Of a stretch of 45,543 bases of DNA, positions 17,932-24,735 are shown one piece after another. A program made the translations under genes and the position numbers. Under the pieces are notes generated by a model. That model had not been told where the DNA came from. It was given only the letters and a program-made list of their open reading frames with translations, and searched no databases. The stretch is from Desulfobulbaceae bacterium. GTDB lineage: Bacteria; Desulfobacterota; Desulfobulbia; Desulfobulbales; Desulfocapsaceae. The stretch is taken from assembly GCA_024640625.1 (NCBI GenBank), contig JAHEER010000024.1, positions 1 through 45,543 of the forward strand, in the 5' to 3' direction. Positions within the stretch are counted from its first letter, which is position 1, and each line of letters begins with the position of its first letter.

Positions 17932-19467
17932 ATGATGAAACTTCTTGACGATCTGGGAATCTCCAGCCAGAACCAGGGAGCATCAACGGGTGTCACCTGG
18001 CGGACTACTGCTGCCGAGGGACGCATAGAGGTTGTCTCACCGGTTGACGGTCGACTTCTGGCCACGGTGGAGCGCTGCTCGGACGCCGATTACCAGCATT
18101 GCTCGGCTGCGGCTCAAGAGGCATTCGGGGAGTGGCGTAAGGTTCCCGCTCCCAAGCGAGGGGACATCGTACGTCAAATCAGTGAGACCCTGCGCGCCGC
18201 CAAAACCGAACTCGGTACCTTGATTACCTGGGAGACAGGGAAGTCCCTGCAGGAAGGGCTTGGGGAAGTGCAGGAAATGATCGATATCTGCGAATTCGCC
18301 CTCGGCCTGTCCCGCCAGCTCTACGGCAGAACCATGAGCTCGGAGCGGGTCGAGCACCGCCTCTACGAGCAGTATCATCCGCTCGGCCCTGTGGGAATTA
18401 TCAGCGCCTTCAACTTTCCAGCCGCAGTCTGGTCCTGGAATGCGATGATCGCCACCGTCTGCGGCGATACCACCCTCTGGAAACCGTCTTCCAAAACGCC
18501 CTTGACGGCCATTGCCATTCAGCATCTACTGGGCAGGGTTATAAAAGAAAACAACCTGCCGGAAGGGCTTTTCAATCTGGTAGTGGGGACCGGGGCGACG
18601 GTCGGCGAGCGTCTTCTCCATGACCGTCGTCTTCCTCTGGTTTCCATCACCGGCTCCACAAAAGTTGGCCGGCGGGGCGCCGAAGTCATTGCCGGTCGTT
18701 TCGGCCGTTCAATTCTCGAACTGGGCGGCAACAACGCAATTATTGTCACCCCCAAGGCGCATCTGGGTCGGGCCGTTCCCGCCATCGTTTTTAGCGCGGT
18801 TGGCACCGCCGGTCAGCGCTGCACCACGACAAGGCGCCTGATCGTTCACCAAGATGTCTATTCCCAAGTGAAAAAGGCTCTGGTCAGCGCTTATGAGTCG
18901 TTGCGTATCGGCAGCCCGCTGGATCAGAATAACCATGTGGGCCCGCTGATTAGCAGGGAGGCGGTGCGGGAGTACAGGGACGCTCTGCAGAAGCTGGAAG
19001 AACAGGGCGGCAGAATCATCTGCGGCGGTCGTGTACTCGAAGGCGAGGGCTTCGAGTCGGGCTGCTATGTCGAGCCAGTGCTGGCCGAGGCCGAAAATGA
19101 TTATCCGGTGGTGCAGCAGGAAACCTTTGTTCCGATCCTCTACCTTATCACCTATGAAGGTGGGGTTGAAAACGCGATCGCGCGGCAGAATGGAGTGGTG
19201 CAGGGGCTGTCCTCGTCGATTTTCACTGAGGACCTGCGGGAGGCGGAGTTATTCCTCTCGGCGGTAGGCTCCGATTGCGGCCTTGCCAATGTCAACATCG
19301 GCACTTCCGGTGCGGAAATCGGCGGTGCCTTCGGCGGAGAAAAGGAGACCGGCGGCGGCAGGGAATCGGGATCAGATGCCTGGAAGGGCTATATGCGCAG
19401 GCAGACCAACACGATAAATTACGGTCTGGAACTGCCGCTGGCGCAGGGAATTGTTTTTGAACTATAA
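17932..19467 (+). CDS. amaB: L-2-aminoadipate-6-semialdehyde dehydrogenase (ALDH7 type)
   Basis: AGGGGGG precedes two adjacent ATG codons (17932 and 17935). The 511-residue aldehyde dehydrogenase has FNFPAAVWSWNAM, GSTKVGRRGAEV, ELGGNNAIIV and the nucleophile Cys297 in TAGQRCTTTRR. The pattern ELGGNNA with GTSGAEIGGAFGGEKETGGGRESGSDAWKGYMRR is typical of ALDH7/AmaB, which oxidises aminoadipate semialdehyde to 2-aminoadipate in lysine breakdown. It starts 18 bp after the preceding fusion gene and is followed by a saccharopine dehydrogenase-like gene, which supports the lysine assignment. Other aldehydes cannot be ruled out. Confidence 0.88.
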   Translation: MMKLLDDLGISSQNQGASTGVTWRTTAAEGRIEVVSPVDGRLLATVERCSDADYQHCSAAAQEAFGEWRKVPAPKRGDIVRQISETLRAAKTELGTLITWETGKSLQEGLGEVQEMIDICEFALGLSRQLYGRTMSSERVEHRLYEQYHPLGPVGIISAFNFPAAVWSWNAMIATVCGDTTLWKPSSKTPLTAIAIQHLLGRVIKENNLPEGLFNLVVGTGATVGERLLHDRRLPLVSITGSTKVGRRGAEVIAGRFGRSILELGGNNAIIVTPKAHLGRAVPAIVFSAVGTAGQRCTTTRRLIVHQDVYSQVKKALVSAYESLRIGSPLDQNNHVGPLISREAVREYRDALQKLEEQGGRIICGGRVLEGEGFESGCYVEPVLAEAENDYPVVQQETFVPILYLITYEGGVENAIARQNGVVQGLSSSIFTEDLREAELFLSAVGSDCGLANVNIGTSGAEIGGAFGGEKETGGGRESGSDAWKGYMRRQTNTINYGLELPLAQGIVFEL

Positions 19468-19609
19468 GCTCTGCCGCCCCATGTAATCGTGTCCCTGTTG
19501 GTGGCACTGTTCCCGGACCTTTGCTGCAGCGCCGTTAACCGTGGGAGGTCATACATGGGCGCAGGGTGACATATGTCCACAAACTGGTGCGCCACGGGGG
19601 GAAAAGACT

Positions 19610-20701
19610 TTGAAGAATAGAATTACCAGAGTCTTGGTGCTGGGGCTTGGCAAGGTTGGCCATCTGGTTGCCGAACTTCTGCATGAAACCGGTTTCGAGG
19701 TGGGCGGGGCAGATCTGGAGGTGGGGACCGGCTTCTCCTTTCCCAGCAGAAAGCTGGATGTCAAGGACCAGGCTGAATTCGGCAGCGCACTCCGGGAATG
19801 TGATGCAGTAATTTCCTGTTTGCCCTACTGGTTCAACGTTGAGGTTGCGAAAGCAGCGATAGCCTCGGGCACTCACTATTTCGACCTCACCGAGGATGTC
19901 GCCACCGCTGGGGAGATACGAGCCATGAGCGAATCGAGCCCGGTTGCGGTGGCGCCTCAGTGCGGGCTGGCCCCCGGCTTCGTCGCCATTGCCGGCTCAT
20001 TTCTGGCCGCAAAATTCAGTAAAATACGTTCGATAAAGCTGCGGGCTGGAGCCTTGCCCCAACATCCCACAGGGATGCTGGGCTATGCCTTCAACTGGTC
20101 TCCAGAAGGGGTGGTTAACGAATATCTTAACGATTGTGAAGTGATCGAAAATGGTGTTCGCAAATGGGTTTCACCCATGGAGTGGCTCGAAAAGATCCAT
20201 ATTGACGGTCTTCAGTTCGAAGCCTTTACCACGTCCGGCGGCATCGGCACCATGTGCGATAGCTACGAAGGACTGGTGGAGAACCTCGATTACAAATCGA
20301 TCAGATATCCCGGCCATGCAGAGCTGCTGAATTTCTTTTTCCATGAACTGCTCATGCGTGAAGACCGGGATCAGGCCGGAAGAATACTGGTCAACGCCAA
20401 ACCGCCGGTGAGCAAAGATGTCGTCTATGTTCATGTCTCGGTCGAGGGCTGGATCGCCAAGCGATTGTCGCGAGAGGAATTTGTCAGAACCTTTATGCCC
20501 GCTGCCATAGCTGGAAGGGAGCGCAGGGCGATCGGCTGGACGACCGCGGCTTCGGTCTGTGCCGTCGTGGAAATGGTTGACCGCGGGGAATTACCGGGGA
20601 AAGGGCTGATACTGCAGGAGAATGTCTCTCTGGAGAAGTTTCTGGCCACCGTCAATGGGAGTTTGTATGACGGTAAGCCTCACGGCGGCAGCCGGCGTTG
20701 A
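19610..20701 (+). CDS. Saccharopine dehydrogenase-like protein (saccharopine or lysine 6-dehydrogenase)
   Basis: A TTG start at 19610 follows GGGGGG by 8 nt and opens directly into the Rossmann strand (ITRVLVLGLGKVGHLVAELL). A GTG far upstream adds a sequence unlike the family. The 363 residues contain the substrate-pocket segments CGLAPGF, TSGGIGTMCDSYEG and YKSIRYPGH, typical of the saccharopine dehydrogenase/lysine 6-dehydrogenase family. Either reaction yields aminoadipate semialdehyde, the substrate of the preceding gene product, so the pair would convert lysine (or saccharopine) to aminoadipate. Choosing between the two needs biochemical or tree evidence. Confidence 0.85.
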   Translation: MKNRITRVLVLGLGKVGHLVAELLHETGFEVGGADLEVGTGFSFPSRKLDVKDQAEFGSALRECDAVISCLPYWFNVEVAKAAIASGTHYFDLTEDVATAGEIRAMSESSPVAVAPQCGLAPGFVAIAGSFLAAKFSKIRSIKLRAGALPQHPTGMLGYAFNWSPEGVVNEYLNDCEVIENGVRKWVSPMEWLEKIHIDGLQFEAFTTSGGIGTMCDSYEGLVENLDYKSIRYPGHAELLNFFFHELLMREDRDQAGRILVNAKPPVSKDVVYVHVSVEGWIAKRLSREEFVRTFMPAAIAGRERRAIGWTTAASVCAVVEMVDRGELPGKGLILQENVSLEKFLATVNGSLYDGKPHGGSRR

Positions 20702-20738
20702 GTATCTGGACTTTACCGGGAAAGCAAGCGAGTTGCCC

Positions 20739-20793
20739 AAAAAAAAAGGAAGGCCGTCAGTTCCGAGCTGTACCCGAACCCGACAGGCCTTCC
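20739..20793 (-). terminator. Intrinsic terminator of a minus-strand transcript
   Basis: On the minus strand GGAAGGCC (20793-20786) begins a long GC-rich hairpin, with one bulge and few mismatches, that closes with GGCCTTCC (20755-20748). Nine U residues follow directly (20747-20739). There is no U tract on the plus strand, so it does not serve the gene ending at 20701. It marks the 3' end of RNA coming from 20794 and beyond. Confidence 0.85.
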
Positions 20794-21229
20794 AAATTGC
20801 CTCGATCCGCTGCGTCACACCGATCGATGTTCCCGCCGAACACCCAGACTTTGTGACCGTTCCTGTTATGGCGGCCAGGAACTGTCAACCGCATGCCTGA
20901 AAGCAACCGTGACAGGTGTAGCGAGTGTGGATGTAACTGCCGTCTATAGGCATCCCCCAACATCAACGCCCGGAACGCTTCGCCGCGTCCTGTCACTAAG
21001 AATCGTACCCTGGTTGCCAGATACTCACCTTTTTATGGGCTCACCCCTGGCTGACGTCCGAGACGCCATGGTACCATCCTCCGACCAAGTCCCCTTACCA
21101 GACCTGATCTCCCCTGGCTTCTTATAGAGTGGGTAAGACACCTATATTTCCACCCGGGGTTGGAAGATCCTCCGTGAACCCGGGCAGAAGCCCGGGGGGA
21201 GAACCTTCCCTGTGAAAACCTTCCATCAA

Positions 21230-21293
21230 TGATCCGATGTCCCCGTTAAAGTCCCCCGAATCCACGTCCCAAACGCTCGATGGTGATTTCCAC
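21230..21293 (-). repeat. Tandem element, copy 2 of the structured RNA
   Basis: Read on the minus strand this 64-nt unit shares the blocks TCGAGCGTTT, GGACGT, GATTCGGGG, TTAACGGG and CATCGG with the copy at 21329-21394. The spacing is about 100 nt start to start. The differences are scattered, as in a duplicated RNA domain that has diverged. Confidence 0.7.
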
Positions 21294-21328
21294 ATCCCCA
21301 ACTCGACGCTATGAAAAGCTGCCTGCGC

Positions 21329-21394
21329 TGACCCGATGCCACCCGTTAAGGCTCCCCGAATCTACGTCCGAAACGCTCGAAGGTTTTTCTCCAC
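21329..21394 (-). repeat. Tandem element, copy 1 of the structured RNA
   Basis: This is a 66-nt partner of 21230-21293 and lies nearer the 5' end of the minus-strand transcript. It contains the same ordered blocks TCGAGCGTTT, GGACGT, GATTCGGGG, TTAACGGG and CATCGG. Confidence 0.7.
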
Positions 21395-21460
21395 ATTTTC
21401 GAATTGGTTGACTGCACATTACCCGATTCAAAAACAAAAATAAAGAGGCGATAAAAAAAA

Positions 21461-21469
21461 ATTATATCA
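21461..21469 (-). promoter_or_regulatory. Extended -10 promoter for the structured RNA
   Basis: On the minus strand the bases read TGATATAAT, a perfect TGn-TATAAT extended -10, within an AT-rich stretch (21421-21560). The -35 match is poor, as is common for extended -10 promoters. The start would be near 21454. Confidence 0.55.
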
Positions 21470-21784
21470 ATAATTACATATATATAGATAAACAAAATTT
21501 GTATCCTTTCGGTATTATTGAATAAAAAAATTTGATTTTTGTTAAAAGAAAATTTGATCGTTTCGCAGCCCTTGCCAATCGTAAATTTCCGCTTTTTTCA
21601 TTGGCGCTGTTTAACTCGAACTGTGGTCATGGTATTAATTATGAGAGACCGGACAGGGGTTGCTTGTGCATCTCTTTCAATACTACAGTGTAGCATCTGT
21701 CCAGGGTGGCGGCAGGATGCTGCAGCTTGTTTATTTTCATCGGTGCCTGTCTCTTGTGGCATCATCACATGAGTTGTCGAGATT
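21470..21784. other. AT-rich upstream region of the gamma-glutamyltransferase gene
   Basis: The first 90 bases are very AT-rich with several A or T runs, unlike the surrounding DNA; the rest has normal composition. It must hold the promoter of the gene at 21785, but I saw no convincing -35/-10 pair on the plus strand and no protein frame of plausible composition. Confidence 0.4.
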
Positions 21785-23386
21785 ATGCAGGAATATTTTA
21801 GAAACTACCGTCCCCTGCTCATGGGGAACCACTGGATGGTGACCGCTGATCATCCTCTGGCCGTACAGGCGGCGGGCTCCATTCTCGACCAAGGTGGTAA
21901 TGCTGTCGAAGCGCTGGTCTTGGCCAATCTGGTCATGGCGATGGTGAATCCTCACATGTGTGGTCTGGGCGGTGATCTGTTCGCCCTCGTCTACCGGGCA
22001 GAAAGTCGTCAGCTTCGAGCCCTTGACGCCGCCGGCTATGCTCCTGGTCAAGCAAGTCTCGACACGTTTGCGGAGATGGGCCTGCAGATGATCCCCGCCA
22101 CCGGTATACACAGCTGCACTGTTCCGGGCGCCCTGGCGGGCTGGCAGGCACTTCTCGACGAGTACGGCAGCCTCGGCCTCGATACCCTGATTGGTCGGGT
22201 CATCGGCTATGCCAGGGATGGCTTTCCCGCCTATCCAGCTCTGCTTGACTCCATTGTCAAAAAACGCAAGCTCTTGGCCGATTCCCAGACAGCCGCCTCG
22301 ATTTTTCTAGCGGGCGGGCAGCCGCCGAAGATCGGCCAACTGATCAAACAGCCGGCCTTGGCGAAGAGCCTGGCGCTGATTGCTGACCAGGGTCCCGAAA
22401 CATTCTACCGCGGGGTGTTGGGCGAAGAACTGGTGCGCCACAGCGACGAGCTTGGAGGCTTCTTCAGCCTTGAGGACCTGGCTGACTACCGGGTCATCTG
22501 GAAACAGCCGCTTACCGCGGCTTACCGTGGCTTTACGCTGGCCACCCAGCCGCCGCCGTCTCAGGGATTGGCACTGCTCCTGCAGGCCCGGATTCTTGAC
22601 CAGATCGATGTGAGTGCACTGCGGCCTGGGTCCGCCGACCTCGTACACCTCATGGTTGAGGCAAAAAAACAGGCCTTCGCCGAACGGGATGCACACATCT
22701 GTGATCCAGGCTTTCATTCCGTGCCCTTGGACGCTCTGCTGGGTTCAGAAAAAACGCTCGAGTTGAGAGACCGGATCGCTGCGCTGGCGGGTGAGCAGCC
22801 CTGCAGGTACCGTTTTGCCCGGGGAGGCGAGGATACCGTCTATATGATGGCCGTCGATGCAGGCGGTAACGCGGCGGTGCTTATTCAGAGCATCTTCCAG
22901 GAGTTTGGCTCCTGCGTCATGGTTCCCCGAACCGGGATGCTGCTCCACAATCGGGGGCGTGGATTCAGCTTGAATCCACACCATCCTTGTCGCCTGGAGC
23001 CGCGCAAGCGCCCCTATCACACCCTCCATCCTCTGATGGTGCTCGAGGGAGATCAGCCCTGCCTGCTTCTGGGAACGCCCGGCGGCGATGGCCAGACCCA
23101 GACCAACATGCAGCTGCTGGTAAATCTCATCGATTTCGAAGCCGATGTTCAGGGCGCCGTCGATGCGCCCCGTTGGAGATCGATGCCCGACGGCGAACTG
23201 CTGCTCGAGAATCGTTTCCCAGAAACAACCCTTCACCGCCTCTCAGACAAAGGTCATAACCTTCGGCAATTACCTGATTTTTCACCTCTTATGGGAAGTG
23301 CCCAAGCAATTCGCATCGACCGGCAGCAGCGGCTTCTGGCCGGCGGCGCCGATGGCAGACGCATGGGATACGGCCTGGGACGATAG
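21785..23386 (+). CDS. ggt: Gamma-glutamyltransferase family protein (cytoplasmic)
   Basis: The 533 residues match the gamma-glutamyltranspeptidase Ntn-hydrolase family: MVTADHPLAVQAAGSILDQGGNAVEA, GLGGDLFALVY, PGALAGWQALLDEYG and the small-subunit start with Thr351 as likely autocatalytic nucleophile (GGEDTVYMMAVD), then LGTPGGDGQTQTNMQLL. No signal peptide is seen, so unlike classical periplasmic GGT it should stay in the cytoplasm and may act on another gamma-glutamyl or amide substrate. The ATG at 21785 has only a weak ribosome site; no better start is in frame. Confidence 0.88.
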   Translation: MQEYFRNYRPLLMGNHWMVTADHPLAVQAAGSILDQGGNAVEALVLANLVMAMVNPHMCGLGGDLFALVYRAESRQLRALDAAGYAPGQASLDTFAEMGLQMIPATGIHSCTVPGALAGWQALLDEYGSLGLDTLIGRVIGYARDGFPAYPALLDSIVKKRKLLADSQTAASIFLAGGQPPKIGQLIKQPALAKSLALIADQGPETFYRGVLGEELVRHSDELGGFFSLEDLADYRVIWKQPLTAAYRGFTLATQPPPSQGLALLLQARILDQIDVSALRPGSADLVHLMVEAKKQAFAERDAHICDPGFHSVPLDALLGSEKTLELRDRIAALAGEQPCRYRFARGGEDTVYMMAVDAGGNAAVLIQSIFQEFGSCVMVPRTGMLLHNRGRGFSLNPHHPCRLEPRKRPYHTLHPLMVLEGDQPCLLLGTPGGDGQTQTNMQLLVNLIDFEADVQGAVDAPRWRSMPDGELLLENRFPETTLHRLSDKGHNLRQLPDFSPLMGSAQAIRIDRQQRLLAGGADGRRMGYGLGR

Positions 23387-23570
23387 TCCGAAATCGCGTA
23401 TCGTTAGGATCTATGGGGATCTCATCTATGGGCCCTGATTTGGGACGAAGTATTCCCATTTTGGGTCTTGGTTTGTCGATTATGGTTGTTTTTTAAAATA
23501 TATCAGGTATTTTCCTATAAATTTTGCCTGATTGCCCGACGGCCAAGATTAATTAAGTAAAGAGGTGAGC

Positions 23571-24284
23571 GTGGCATCGACAAATGATCGACCCCCGTTG
23601 CGGAACGAGCAGGAAACCGTGTCAATTAAGTCCTCCCCCGTTAAAGACAGAAAACGAAGAGAAGTAATCAAGAAACTGGCCGTAGGCACTGCGGCCGTGA
23701 CCGGTTGCAGTTTGCTGCCGGACAAGTGGACTACGCCGCTGGTGGAATTTGGCGCACTTCCCGCCCATGCGACCACCAGTGGTCTGATGGAGGAGTTAAT
23801 CAAAGCCATCGAGGAGACCGAAGCCACGCAGAAGGCTGAGACCCCCGAGGCTCAGTCAGTTGCTCAGACCACAGCCGAGTCTGCTGACGAGCCCGCAGCC
23901 GAGGAGGCCACTCTGGAAGCTTCCACTGCTCAGGAAACCGAGGATTCGGAGTGGACAATGGTTCAGTGGGGTGGCAATCCCAACGAGACCAGTGAAAATC
24001 GAGACAGAACCTGGTGGACGAAGATACACGGACGAAGTTGGCCTCACTGGCACCGAAAGTTTCCGCTGCCGGGATGGGTCGACGATCGCTCCTATCGCCT
24101 CGAGTTTGTCTTTTCCGACGGCGAAATATTCACCGTCTACGACAGCAGGAAGATGGCGATGAATCCGAACGGACCCAAGTATAGACCTGAAGAACACGAT
24201 GAAACCGACCCGAGGAAGCAGCATCCCAAGATCGGTGCGGCCACTGGAGCCAAGCCTACCTGGGTGAAGTTTAGAAAAGTCTAG
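23571..24284 (+). CDS. Exported protein with Tat-like signal and Glu/Ala-rich linker, unknown function
   Basis: A GTG at 23571 follows AGAGGTGA; a GTG two codons upstream is the alternative. Near residue 30 is KRREVIKKLAVGTAAVTG, which resembles a twin-arginine leader, followed by a W-T-P-hydrophobic-LPAHATTS segment seen in other anchored secreted proteins. A low-complexity Glu/Ala/Thr stretch (about 85-130) precedes a tryptophan-rich C-terminal domain (QWGGNPNE, RTWWTKIHGRSWPHWHRKF, RLEFVFSDGEIFTVYDSRKMAMN). I do not recognise the C-terminal domain. It is 184 bp downstream of the transferase gene, with a gap too long to prove an operon. Confidence 0.65.
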   Translation: MASTNDRPPLRNEQETVSIKSSPVKDRKRREVIKKLAVGTAAVTGCSLLPDKWTTPLVEFGALPAHATTSGLMEELIKAIEETEATQKAETPEAQSVAQTTAESADEPAAEEATLEASTAQETEDSEWTMVQWGGNPNETSENRDRTWWTKIHGRSWPHWHRKFPLPGWVDDRSYRLEFVFSDGEIFTVYDSRKMAMNPNGPKYRPEEHDETDPRKQHPKIGAATGAKPTWVKFRKV

Positions 24285-24735
24285 ATCAATAAGAGAAGCT
24301 TAGCCCCTCCGAGACCAGCCTTCAGGCAGTACGGACGGTCTTGAGAACTCCGGGTGCCCGTGAGCCTTCTTTTTACCTGCCTGCCGTGCAAAACCATCGG
24401 TACTGTGCCGCGACGGTGCCTGGTTGATCGACCCGGGCGATCATCCCCGAGAGCGGGTTTCTCCAGGCGGCGCCTCATTTATTTGCCCATGTGATTAGAA
24501 AATTATGAGAAATCGATTTTTGATTCGGCGATTGTTGTGGCATGATAACAATACGTGGCGATTTGAGTTCAGCCCGTCTCACTGTTTCGGGTTGCCCGGG
24601 AAGGTGACAATTCGCTGCAGGCCGGACTGGGTCTCGTGGTTTGCGCTGTTGCCGTTACCGCAGCCTCAACTCATGTTGACGTCAACAGTGACGACCGGAT
24701 AACAATCATTTTCTCACTATTTACGACCTAACTCC
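24285..24735. other. Intergenic region with no supported gene
   Basis: A 65-codon plus frame (24505-24702) and a 65-codon minus frame (24281-24478) exist, but neither has a ribosome site or protein-like composition. A 14-bp perfect palindrome is listed separately. The promoter of the GGDEF-EAL gene should be here; no clear -35/-10 pair was found. Confidence 0.45.
24674..24687. promoter_or_regulatory. 14-bp perfect palindrome before the GGDEF-EAL gene
   Basis: TGTTGACGTCAACA is fully self-complementary and lies 48 bp before the TTG start at 24736. Its size and position suit a dimeric regulator site. The protein that binds it is unknown. Confidence 0.35.

Larger units (their letters stand above)
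20739..21454 (-). ncRNA. Candidate large structured non-coding RNA, about 715 nt
   Basis: A perfect extended -10 promoter (21469-21461) and an intrinsic terminator (20793-20739) bracket about 700 nt with no convincing protein frame. The strand is full of perfect stems: 20859-20865 with 20876-20882 (7 bp); 20828-20832 with 20838-20842 nested inside 20814-20819 with 20852-20857; 20909-20916 with 20989-20996 (8 bp) enclosing 20929-20933 with 20951-20955; and 21179-21185 with 21190-21196 (7 bp, AGAA tetraloop on plus) inside 21170-21173/21198-21201 and 21162-21166/21205-21209. A ~65-nt element occurs twice near the 5' end. I cannot match it to GOLLD, ROOL, OLE, HEARO, a group II intron (no domain V seen) or RNase P/tmRNA from memory. 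A 79-codon minus frame (20757-20996) has no ribosome site and runs into the terminator hairpin. Confidence 0.65.

Noticed and set aside
20757-20996. A 79-codon minus-strand frame inside the structured RNA
   Set aside because: It has no ribosome site, it contains several of the perfect stems, and its stop lies in the terminator hairpin. An RNA explains the region better.
20702-21454. A group II intron or insertion-sequence remnant as the source of the structured region
   Set aside because: No domain V-like hairpin, reverse transcriptase fragment, terminal repeats or target duplications were seen. The unit also has its own promoter and terminator. A database search could still overturn this.
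24505-24702. A 65-codon plus-strand frame before the GGDEF-EAL gene
   Set aside because: There is no Shine-Dalgarno sequence and the residue composition is not protein-like. It also covers the 14-bp palindrome.
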